From Vitrella brassicaformis (taxonomy: Eukaryota; Sar; Vitrellaceae), in contig CDMY01000394.1 in the NCBI GenBank assembly GCA_001179505.1, positions 8,504-69,278 on the forward strand: DNA of 60,775 nt, read 5' to 3'. This document shows, one piece after another, positions 11,601-20,872 of the stretch. The notes under the pieces were generated by a model that saw nothing but the letters and a program-made list of their open reading frames with translations, had not been told where the DNA came from and made no database searches. The translations under genes and the position numbers were made by a program. Every line of letters begins with the position of its first letter. The first letter of the stretch is position 1.

Positions 11601-13692
11601 TCAATAATGAATGCAGCAGGGGGTGAGAGCACCACACCACACACGCACCCCGCCCCACCCACTCCCTCTTCCCCCCACTCCACTCACCATCAGATTCTCC
11701 GTCTCGGCCAGTACGCGAGGAGGGTCGCCGCTCAACAAGTCCACCTTCCTCGGCTGCTTCGGCACCGCAGCGCCCCTCCCGCCGTTGGCATCCCTCAGCG
11801 CCGCATCGAGGAACCTCGTGACCTGTTTGGCGAGGAAGTCGAAGTCGGATCGGTCCAGCTGCTGGCTGTATGCGAGCGACCAGACGACCGTCTTGACCAT
11901 CTCGATGTCGTACGTCTTGACAACCATCTCGCTGTTCTCTCCAAGTGACCGTAGGTGCCGGAGCAACGCATTGAGGAAGTCGCCATCCAGCCGACCCGCC
12001 TCAGCAAGTGCCCATGTGACGTGGGAAAGGCCCGTTTTGCTGAAGTCATAAAGACGGGGGATGGCCGCTCGTGCGACGGCGTCGAAGAAGGCCGGGTGCG
12101 GCACGGTGACCTGCCCCATCGCCCAAGCCGTGTGGGCCATGTCCTGTGTCGAGAAGTCTTCTGGCTTGGTGGTGAGGAGGTGGGTGAACCGGTCGGCCAG
12201 CCGGACAAACAGCTGCGGGTGACGCTCGGTGGCTCCGTCACGCCCGCCTGCAGAGGCAAAGGATTTGACCAGAGATGAGACCACGATTGTGAGGGCACTG
12301 GCAGGGAAGGCATCTATCACACGCCCCGCGCCCAACAAAGCCGCAAAGGCATCACACAGCCGAGCCGACTCGTCTGCCGACGGTGGTGGGGTGGCCCACT
12401 CGCTGCTGTTGGTGTTGGTGTTGGTGTTCTTGTCAGTGGCCGTTCTCCATTTCCGGTATTCCCAGAAGAGGGAGCCGATGCCGGCCGACCAGAGCACTGC
12501 TGCCGCCTCCCCCGGCTTGAAGTGCTCAGCTGACCCTGCCGCCCGCCGCATCAGCAACGTCATGGCCGCCCCCCACTCTGGCCGTGCAACCTCTGCCGGC
12601 AAATCGACGTCAGTCAGCTCCCACTCGCTCGCACGCCGTCTGTCGGGGACAGTAGCAGTCTCTTCGCCGAGTGTGGCTGCTGTGGCTGCTGTGGCCGGGT
12701 GGGGGGTCATGTTGAGGGCCAGTGCCTTGGCCGATGGGTCCTCCAGCCGCTGCTTCACTTCCCGTGTCTGTATCTGCATACCTTCCACAGTGACGGTCGC
12801 GAACGCCCACATCGTGTTGGAAATCCCCTGCGGATGGAACTGCTCCACGCGGCCCTCACGCAGGATCTCTCGCGCCACCTCGCGAAACAGACGGACGTGC
12901 GGCGCGCCGTCGAGGCCCAGAGTTGCGTAAGACCACACGAGGTTCGACAGGCCTTGGACAGGAAAGCTCTTAAGCTTGCGGGGGGCTCGCTCAGCGATGG
13001 CCAGCAGCATCTCTCGGATGGCGATAGCCAGGCTGGGGTACTTGTCCTCGAGCATCTCCCTGTCGAAGCCGAGGGTGGCGAGCGACCATGCCGTGTTGGT
13101 CATGACCTGGTTGACGGCCGAGTGGTGCACTCTGCCGCCCTGCAGGTCCTTCTGGATGCGCCGCAGCACCGTCACGAACAGCGAGGCCTTCTCGAGAATC
13201 AGCTGATGGACGGGCGTGGGCGACTCGCCGCCCGTCGAGCGACGGTACTCCCGCACCAGACTCTGGTGCTTGCCTTGCTTGTAGAACTGCGCGCGAGCCT
13301 GCTTGCCCCCACTGAACTTGGCTAGCCGATGGACGCCCGTCACCAAATTCACCTGACACCCCCCCCCCCCCAACACACACATCCAACCATGGAGGCCCTC
13401 GTTTTCTGTGTGAGTATCTATCTGGTTCTCTTACTGTGTCCATGTTCCGTCCCTCATCCTCAAGCAGCTTCACGACCTCCTCTGGCGTCTGTGTGGCCCC
13501 GAGCATCTTATTGAGCTCCACATTCCGATGGAAACCGTCCTGGTCGCTCCTGCGAGACCCCTGTGTCCGCCTCAACTGTCCCTCTCCGGACGCAGCCGCA
13601 ACCTCCCGGCTGTCACCTTGTGTTGCGGCCGATTCCGAGCTGAACGGCCGTCGTGCAGTCACGCGGGAGAGAGGCCAGGCCGGCTGCCGCAT
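11601..13692 (-). CDS. Organelle-targeted helical-repeat (HPR/FASTK-like) protein, tandem paralogue
   Basis: The preferred start is ATG 13692, giving MRQPAWPLSRVTARRPFSSE, a textbook Arg-rich mitochondrial presequence. An in-frame ATG at 13746 and a possible upstream exon starting at 13987 (MAVEAVVFHDSYCSRCG) are alternatives. After an intron containing a run of 13 G, the long exon from about 13352 opens with VNLVTGVHRLAKFSGGKQ, matching INLVTAAHRLAKLKKGGK at the equivalent place in the downstream gene. Repeat units follow: MTNTAWSLATLGF, LSNLVWSYATLGL, ISNTMWAFATVTV, MAHTAWAMGQVTV, LSHVTWALAEAGR and VKTVVWSLAYSQQ. These helical repeats are characteristic of organelle RNA-binding proteins of the FASTK/RAP/HPR type, but I see no C-terminal RAP domain. 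The frame stops at 11601, but a good GT donor at about 11689 would allow splicing onward into the RluA fusion gene. Confidence 0.75.
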
Positions 13693-13746
13693 GCCGCAGG
13701 GTACCCCACCCCACCCGACAACAAAGTCCAAGGCAGAGGCGCACAT

Positions 13747-14413
13747 CACACAGATGGAATGAACGCATCAGGACAGGCACAGCATGGCATGGCATGGCAC
13801 GCATCGTGTGCAAGAAGCCACAGCACCCATAGGCATCAGCCATGCACCCCAATCTGATCTGATTTGATCTTCCCCCCGTCTGCCTTCCCACTAACTTACC
13901 CTTTGGTGCTGATTCTCCTTCAGAAGCCGCGGCGGATCCGCATCGGCTGCAGTACGAGTCATGGAAAACCACCGCCTCGACCGCCATGAAGGGTAAGGGA
14001 TAAGAGGAGGCTCAACTGCTCCTCTGCTGCTCACAGGCAAGCCCCGTCTTCCGCACAGAGACCTCTCGTCATCAGCAGATCTGCGTGGGCAGGGCGGCCT
14101 CGCGGGCTGCAGAGAGGGACCGTCGCACGGCCTTGCTGCTGTGGCCCTCCTCGCAGGGAGCCGCAGATGTCGCTCCAGAAGACCCATTGTGGATGATTGA
14201 AAGAGGTCGTTTGTGGATGGCGATCGGCTTGCTGCGTGCCCTGGTGCCTATCCATATAGCGAAACGGCGCTAGATCTTCCCTCTTCCATCAGCTAAGCTC
14301 GCACAAAGCTCGCAGAGAGGGATGAGCGAGGCGGCCAATCTGCGCGTCGAGTACGGCACTGAAGAGGCAGATCTGTTCGTTTGATTGATCCTCCCGCTGA
14401 GATCTCATTCATC
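13747..14413. other. Divergent promoter/5' region between helical-repeat gene and LSM7
   Basis: About 0.4-0.7 kb separates the minus-strand start (13692-13987) from the LSM7 start (14414). A minus-strand ATG at 13985-13987 with a good context opens a 25-codon segment ending at a GTAAGT donor near 13912 and could be a 5' exon, but I see no convincing acceptor for it. GGCCAATCTG (CCAAT-box-like) lies at about 14333. Small plus-strand frames here begin at non-ATG codons and are not supported. Confidence 0.5.
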
Positions 14414-14970
14414 ATGAGCAAGCGTGAGGGTCAGAAGACCATCTTTGAGTTCAACCGCTACCTCAACAAGAGGGTCAGAGTCAAATTCAACGGAGGCAGA
14501 GAAGGTGAGTGCGTCAGCACCAACACCCACTCACTGACGGCACCAGCTTGAGGGAAAACTGTGCGTGTGTGTGTCGGATGCTTGTGATGCATGTCCCGTC
14601 AGTGACGGGCATCCTGAAGGGCCATGACCAGGTGTGCAACCTCGTCCTCGATGACACAGAGGAGTACCGCAGAGGTGCACCGCACTCGCACAACAGTCTG
14701 GTACTCGGTGGATCTGTCTGTTGGTCATCTTGTCAACTGGCCTGTGTTTCCCTGGAGCAGATCCCGATGATCCGTTCAAGCTGCTCAACGAAACACGCCA
14801 GCTCGGCCTGGTGGTCGCCAGAGGCACTGCGGTAAGCACATAGACACACAGCGACCGCACTGATTCTGCGTTGCGTGGATGCGTGTGTGTGAGTTCAGGT
14901 GATGTTGGTGTCGCCAGTTGAGGGGATGGAGGAGATATCCAACCCCTTCGTCAATGTGGCCGAGTCATGA
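14414..14970 (+). CDS. LSM7: U6 snRNA-associated Sm-like protein LSm7
   Basis: Four exons join cleanly: 14414-14504, 14603-14674, 14761-14831 and 14899-14970. The product of about 101 residues starts MSKREGQKTIFEFNRYLNKR and continues VRVKFNGGREVTGILKGHDQ, then VCNLVLDDTEEYRRDPDDPF, then LLNETRQLGLVVARGTAVML, ending VAES. This matches the LSm7 fold: Sm1 with the FNGGRE-TGILKGHD-NLVLDD core, Sm2 with LGLVVARGTA, and the LSm7-specific EGMEEISNPF tail. Length equals the usual family length. LSm7 is a subunit of the LSm2-8 ring that binds the 3' U-tract of U6 snRNA in the spliceosome, and of the cytoplasmic LSm1-7 mRNA decay ring. All introns are GT-AG. Confidence 0.96.
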
Positions 14971-15392
14971 CGGAATGCACGGCGATGACACACTAGTGGT
15001 GGTGCCTTTGCCTTTTCTACCGCCCTCCTGTGTTCGTTGCGCTGTGATTTGTGTACACATGGATGGATGGATGGATGGATGCGTAGAGGAGAGAGTGAGC
15101 TGACTTGTGTTTGCCCCGCCTGCTCGTTCTCTTCGGTGGCTTCTCGGGGTCATTCTGGCCTCTGCACATGCCGATCTCTTCATCCAAGCAGGGGAAAGCC
15201 GCGTACAGAGTGGGAAGGATCTACAGAAGCTGCTGAAGTAAGACAACAGGAGAGCGACTTGAGCTGCGTGTCTCCGTTGAATGAACCTCAAGATTTGACT
15301 TCTCATCACGCAACCAAGTGAACGGAACACTCGTGTGCCCGAGCCGTGCGCACTCCTGGCCGCGGCGAGGAAACGATCGACGACACCTAGAA
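14971..15392. other. Intergenic between LSM7 and FANCL, no gene seen
   Basis: The stretch holds an ATGG/GGAT repeat (about 15058-15081) and no supported coding frame. An ATG at about 15168 opens only 22 codons. The right half is likely the FANCL promoter and 5' untranslated region; FANCL is head-to-tail with LSM7. Confidence 0.55.
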
Positions 15393-17451
15393 ATGTCTGT
15401 GGAGAGGTGCCTTTTCCTCTCTCGGCTGCCGCCATCCGAGAGCCCAGTTGCGGCAGTCAGCCCTCGTGGCGCCCTCAACGGCCAGGCGAGAGGCACCAAA
15501 AGGGCGGCAGACGGGGAGGGTGGCTGCCGGTCCGAGGACTTCTGTGTCCATGGGATGCTTGAGGTGGGTGGGTGAATTCACAGATCTTCGCGAATATTGA
15601 GGGATCTGACGTGTGTTCTCTTCTGTCTGTCTGTGGTGTCTGTCAGGGTCGTGAGCTGGAGGTGTGTCTGCACCTTCGTGCTGCAGATGGGATGCGTGGA
15701 GGCGGCGTCCGGTGTGTGGGAGTGTATGGCGATGAGCGGCTGGCCGACATCCTCAAAGACCGTGAAGAGGATCTCGAACAGGTAGGCCGGGCCACGTCCA
15801 TTCAGCCAGAGGCAGAAAAAGAAGAAGGTCATCTGTTGCGCTGTTGGTCGGTGTCACCTGTCAGCGTCTGCGGGGCCGCGATGGTCTTGACAACATCCTG
15901 CACGAGCTGGAGTCCACACTGGACAGGATCTCCCCGCCCAACCCTCCGGCGTCCGTACGCTGAAACTGCAACATTACATCGCCAATCTCATGGATGGATA
16001 GTGTCCATTCTGCATCTGTCTGTGCAGGCCGGAGCGGTCTCCTGTGCTGCTGATGAGCCGCATTCTCAGCGATTTGGAGTCCCTCGGGCAGCACCGACTG
16101 GTCAGCGTCACGCCAGGATGGGACAAGCTACAGGTAGGGTGCGCCTTCATTCCATCCATTCGTTAACCCTTTTGCATTCATTTCATCTGTGTGGTGTCTT
16201 GCCTGAAGGTGTTGGTAGAGGACAGCAGTGGCCGCTCCCATGAACTGCGTGTCCAGTATTCGCCGCAGTTCATCCAGGCCATCGAGGAGGAGCAGCAGCC
16301 ATCTGCTGGTGGAGTGTCGCGGACGTGGACCCGTGCCATCGCTGCTGAGATCAGCGGCGACCTGCCGATACTCCCCAACCCCATCACCGTCACAGCAAAA
16401 CCGTACGCACGCAGAGAATGCAAAAGGGGTGTGCCTGACATGTATCGGGTGTGTGTGTGTGTGTGTGTGTGTGTGCGCAGTGACGTGTGTGTCCACCCCC
16501 TGGCGTGTGTGTACCGACATGCTGTGGGGTTCGTCGATGGCCTCAGCGGTTGGTTTGACGTCTGCGACGACATACACAGACACGCGCGGGTGATCGAGCC
16601 AAAAAAGGTCCGACAGACAAGAAAACGACGATGGGAAGTACACACAACACACACCAACCACCCGTGCTGCCTCCTGTGTGTGTGGCGTGTGTGGTCACCT
16701 CACATATCACATCAGGCCTCATATGCGCCCCTCAGGCGGCGACTGGGTGAGTGAGCAAACAAGTGGAAGAGAAACAACCACACGAAGCCGCAATCTACAG
16801 TAGGTATCCGTGTGTGTCCATCCATCAGGTTTGACCTCGGAAGTGTCGCTAATGCTCACCCTCGACCCGCGCAACCCAAAGTACATAACCCGGCCAGCCA
16901 AACCACACAGCCACGAGCAGCACCTACATTTGCCTCTTTCTTTCGTCCTTTCCAGGTCGGTGAATGGACAGCACGTGGGGTTCATGGGTTCCGAAGCTGC
17001 AAGGAAGCCCTTCGAAAGGGCGTATGAGAGTGCGCACCGCGACAGATGGGACCCCCAGATCGGCCCGAGACGCAACCTGGAGGCCATCCTGCAGCATCAC
17101 TTCATGCCACCCGACACACACACGGTCAGCCGAGCCAACAACACAACCAACACAACACACCGTTTCACACACCTTCACGGCGTTTCCTTTCTTGCTTATT
17201 GACTGCAGGGTGAGCAGGGGATGGATGTATCCGATGGGCCAAAGGAGGTGACATGCGGCATCTGCTACGGCAGCCAGCTGGAGGGCGAGGCCCAACCGTC
17301 GGCCGTGTGCCGGTCGTGTGGGGGTGCGTTCCACCACAAGTGTCTGGAGGAGTGGCTCAACAGTTTCGTCAATGTGGACGCGATTGACGGCCGTTTGGAG
17401 GGGCCGTGCCCTGTGTGCGAGCAGCCAGTGACGTGTCTCGCCAGATCGTAG
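15393..17451 (+). CDS. FANCL: FANCL-like E3 ubiquitin ligase (Fanconi anaemia pathway)
   Basis: The last exon, from about 17211, carries a variant RING/PHD: VTCGICYGSQLEGEAQPSAV, CRSCGGAFHHKCLEEWLNSF and GPCPVCEQPVTCL, with the C-x2-C...C-x2-C...H-x2-C...C-x2-C ligands and spacing typical of FANCL, including the CLEEWL helix. Upstream exons fit the FANCL RWD-like body: FVDGLSGWFDVCDDIHRHAR then VIEP, a LMLTLDPRNPK strand, and a block with VNGQHVGFMGSE, WDPQIGPRRNLEAIL and a Phe-rich end before the RING. ATG 15393 starts an N-terminal extension (MSVERCLFLSRLPPSESPVA) of about 57 residues before GRELEVCLHLRAADG. FANCL monoubiquitinates the FANCD2-FANCI clamp during interstrand crosslink repair. 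The donor after NPPA near 15949 (GTCCGT) is weak but is the only one that keeps frame. About nine exons. Confidence 0.87.
16449..16480 (+). repeat. (TG)n tract directly upstream of a FANCL 3' splice site
   Basis: An uninterrupted GT dinucleotide tract of about 26 bp ends in GCGCAG at the acceptor of a FANCL intron, in the position normally held by a polypyrimidine tract. Confidence 0.85.
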
Positions 17452-17891
17452 ACAGACCGAGGGGACCGACCGATGGACGGCTCCCATGTCTTTTGGTTGC
17501 ATCGATGGCATGGGATCTCAATCAAAGATTAGGTGCGTCTCTCAAGAGTCTCAATGTCATCTCATGCAGCCAGTCACCATTCGTGCAGTGCATCCGTCAA
17601 AGCATTCATCAGACAAACAACAAACAGCATGTCCGATTCACGTAGATGGTGTATGCTGCGGGTCCAATGATGAAACTGCCCAACGAATATATAAAATGTA
17701 GGCGGCGATCTGAGCAGAGAGGACGACCAATGAAATGATGTCAAATCGGTAGGCTGAGACATCCTCGTTTTGCACTTGTTGTGTGCTTCGATGGTTGTCC
17801 AGCATGCTGTTTCCTTGCCGCAGCTGGTATATGGTGGCCGCCTGGCTGTGGCAAATGCTCGATTTCTCGTATGCAGCGCACCACGAGCAAT
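17452..17891. other. Convergent intergenic region, no gene seen
   Basis: This is AT-richer than its surroundings, between the stop codons of FANCL and the minus-strand unknown gene. A minus-strand frame running through it (stop near 17638) belongs to a shifted frame of the neighbour and carries no recognisable content. Confidence 0.55.
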
Positions 17892-20664
17892 CTATGTGTA
17901 TCCCATCAGCTCCTCTACCATAAGTGTCGTGTCCGACAGCTTGAGGCGGCCCAGCCCCATCCTTAGCCTGTACGTACGGCAGGTCTCGATGGCATGTTCC
18001 AGCAGGTCGTCGCCCGGTTGGAGCGGGTGTGCTGCCAGCAGGCTGATCGAGGAATGAATTCATCACATGCAGATGCCTGGTGCATGGTTGGTGGGTGTGA
18101 TTGGTGTGCTGCGTGGTTTACTTGGCGAGGATGTGCTGCAGCTCCTGGTCGGTGAAGTCGTATGGCACCGTGATGACGATGGCGGCCGTCCGCAGCCCGA
18201 AGAGAGCGCACGAGGCCCATGCAGTGCTGCGGGTGGCTGTACAGGTAGGCCTCGGACTGCACCAGAAAACACGTCTGGCGCCTGCATTCACATCGCACAC
18301 CACACACACATACACATTCGTGTCGTGTCTCGTGAGCTCACGGGTGGCAGGCGGCACCGATCCAGGGAGAAAGTCGTCCACCTTCTTGCCGTCAGCCACT
18401 GGGACTTTCGACAAGTACGTGTTGTAATGGCGTTCGCATGTGTACCAACGACCCTGCTCGGCCATGACGATACACCTGTGCCTGATGAAAACCAACACAA
18501 CACAACGAATGAAAATGAGTGCACGAGCACATGAGGGCATGAACCTGGGCGACATATTCGGCGTCGGCAGTGCTGTGGTTGATCAGTGCGTGACTGATCT
18601 GGCTGCGCGCTGGTGTGACGGCGCTTGAGATGCCCATGCCCATGCCCTTGGCCACACCGACCATATCACAAACAAGTATGGGAGCCTTAGCTATTCGCCC
18701 GCCCATGGCCGCCTTATGGGAACGGATGCGACAGGCGACTCCACAGAACCAACTAAACACACACACGACCCACACAACACACAACACCTCACACAGCGGC
18801 CAGCCACCCAACCGATACTAAAGCTACACATGGGTGGGTGGGTCGTCGGTGTATCTGCCCCGCTGTCTGTCTGTCATGTGGGTGTGCTGGGCGCCTCCCC
18901 AGGATGCAGGTGCACCTGCACACGAACGAGTGCAAATGAACCAACAAAACACAACACACCACATCCATCGAACGAGTAGCTGCTCCCTGCCCACAGACAC
19001 GTACCTGGTTCTGTATGGCCTTGAGCCGCTCGATGGCCGCCCGCCGGCCGTCCTCCTCGGCCACCAACACCGGACTTTCCATCAGACTACCCAAATACCC
19101 TACTAGCTGCAGCCACACACACACACACACACATTAACATGGACCATCTGCCACCCCTATCTTTCGTCTTTTGCGGCGCACCTGCGTCTTGTTGGCATAT
19201 TTGTAGAGGTTGAAGAAGCCCACCGGCTCCTCGGGCTCGTCCTCCGAAATGGTCGAGTCGGCCAGGTAGTCGCCCAGCAGCCGCAGCCACACCTCGTGCG
19301 CCTGCCGGGCGGCGTACTGGCAGCGGGCGCGCATCTCGCTGGGTCGCATGGCGTTGTGGTGTGAGCGGTGGTGGTGGGCATGGTTGTGTGGCGGTGTGTC
19401 GATGTCCATGTGGTGGAGGTCGTCGGGCAGAGGGAGCAGGTTGAGGCGGTCGAGCAGCGTGGGCATGATGTAGGTCAGCCAGAAGGAGAAGCGCTCCTGC
19501 ACCTTGCCCACCTCGGCAAACACCGCTCTGCAAACCCAGAGAGAGAGGGAGATACGGAGGACGGTATGACCATCCTGTGTGTCTGTCTGTGCGTCTGTGC
19601 GTACTTACTTGTCTTGCCGGAACTGTTCCGTAAGGACGAACTGGGTGGTGAGCACCGTGTAGACCAACTGAGCACACACACGACATACAACACACAACAT
19701 CTGACACAACCATCCACCACATCCACTTCACCGCTTCTTACCTCGTTGATGTCGTCCCCCTGGTGCTTATTGCCGTCACGCAGGATCTCAACCCACTTGT
19801 CCAGCTACACTCACCAACATGCGACACACCACAACACAGTACATCTAGATAAGGAAGATACACACAGCTGGCCATACCTTGTCTAAGATGGTGTTGACAT
19901 AGTGTCGAACGGGGCGGACACGGAGTGGGTTGTCTGCCGTCCTGTTGTTGAACCTGACCTCCTCCTCGACAGTGATGCTGTCGTTCAAAGATCTGTAGAC
20001 ACACGCGCAAAAAAGACACACGGCCTTACAAACAGTCAGTCTTCTTACTCGACGACTTCGATGCCAGGCTCTCCCTCGACAAATGTAAGGGCGGGCGACC
20101 GACACACGGATAGCCAGAGGCACACGAACCACGAAATCGATGTCGGTGTCCCGCCTCCCTCTCATGGCCACCCTTTGAGAACACCGACGAGGACGCAGAT
20201 GAAAACGAAGGCGAAGAACATACAAACGAAGGCGTGACTAACTGCAAAAGGGAGAGGGAAAACAAGGAAAAGGCAACACACAGAAAACAGCAAGAAAACA
20301 GTGCACATGACAGCCCAGCCCACTACTTGGGCTACATACTTGAAGCCGGCCGGTGATGCGAACTTGTCCATTGGGGATGTTTAGGTACTGTATTGTGAAG
20401 ACGAGGTAGTATTCGAACAGGATGGTGATGTGGCTGTTTGTGTAGTGGTTCCGGGCCTAAAAATTCAAGCAATACCCGTATATCTCCCGGTGGTCTATCA
20501 ATGGGATGATGTGCTGATGCGCGGGCGGCATCACAAAAAACCAGTTGGCAGTGGCATCACGTCCGACATGCGGATGCCATCGCGAGGCGGCATGGCGGTG
20601 GCGCTGGCGCTGGCAGCCGAGAGGACGAGGGCGACAAGGGATGCGAGGCGGATGGCGGTCATGT
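17892..20664 (-). CDS. Unknown multi-exon protein, possibly secretory/membrane at its N-terminus
   Basis: ATG 20664 begins MTAIRLASLVALVLSAASAS, a good signal-peptide-like start. Exons that read well in order: ARNHYTNSHITILFEYYLVF (near 20455), a hydrophobic exon FVCMFFAFVFICVLVGVLKG (near 20230), SLNDSITVEEEVRFNN, LDKWVEILRDGNKHQGDDIN, LVYTVLTTQFVLTEQFRQDK, a long exon 19523-19160 (RFSFWLTYIMPTLLDRLNLL, a His-rich stretch, then VGFFNLYKYANKTQVRRKRR), LVGYLGSLMESPVLVAEEDG, AAMGGRIAKAPILVCDMVGV, GRWYTCERHYNTYLSKVPVA, AAIVITVPYDFTDQELQHIL and a last exon ending ETCRTYRLRMGLGRLKLSDT with stop at 17892. Phases agree at the last joins. I do not recognise the family. Whether the 20664 part and the 18.8-17.9 kb part are one gene is not certain. 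The hydrophobic exon is T-rich and may be intronic. Confidence 0.5.
19107..19136 (-). repeat. (CA)n on + strand = (TG)n before a minus-strand 3' splice site
   Basis: In transcript orientation this is ATGTTAAT followed by a TG run and GGCTGCAG, directly before the LVGYLGSL exon of the minus-strand unknown gene. Confidence 0.75.
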
Positions 20665-20872
20665 AAAACAAGGCAACAAATTCGCCAAAGGACGAAAAAG
20701 GAGAGAGGAAAAAAGAAAAAAGGGAAGGAGGGGGCGTCTCAGATTCTCGCGTCTCGAATTCTCGACGGCAGCCAACCGGGAAGTCCACAACAACAGGATC
20801 CCTCCGGGGTTACAGACACGAGTCTCGTTAAACACACTAACCAACCAACCACGAGAGTCGACGGGTGATATC
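20665..20872. promoter_or_regulatory. 208-bp divergent promoter (unknown gene / TTC38-like)
   Basis: The segment separates two start codons on opposite strands. It is A/G-rich near 20690-20735 and contains inverted or repeated CTCG-type words (TCTCGCGTCTCGAATTCTCG near 20743-20762, and ACGAGTCTCGT near 20818). The 20-bp element seen in three other divergent promoters is absent. Confidence 0.4.

Noticed and set aside
9681-13325. Several plus-strand frames of 90-230 codons
   Set aside because: They are antisense shadows of the two long GC-rich helical-repeat exons, whose minus-strand reading has clear repeats and RluA motifs.
13357-13369. Run of 13 C on the plus strand (G on the transcript) as a frameshift in the helical-repeat gene
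   Set aside because: It lies inside an intron just before the CAG acceptor, so length variation there would not change the protein.
13891-14273. Minus- and plus-strand frames of 60-100 codons upstream of LSM7
   Set aside because: No family content, non-ATG starts for most, and they overlap the likely promoter/5' UTR zone. One minus ATG (13987) is kept only as a possible 5' exon.
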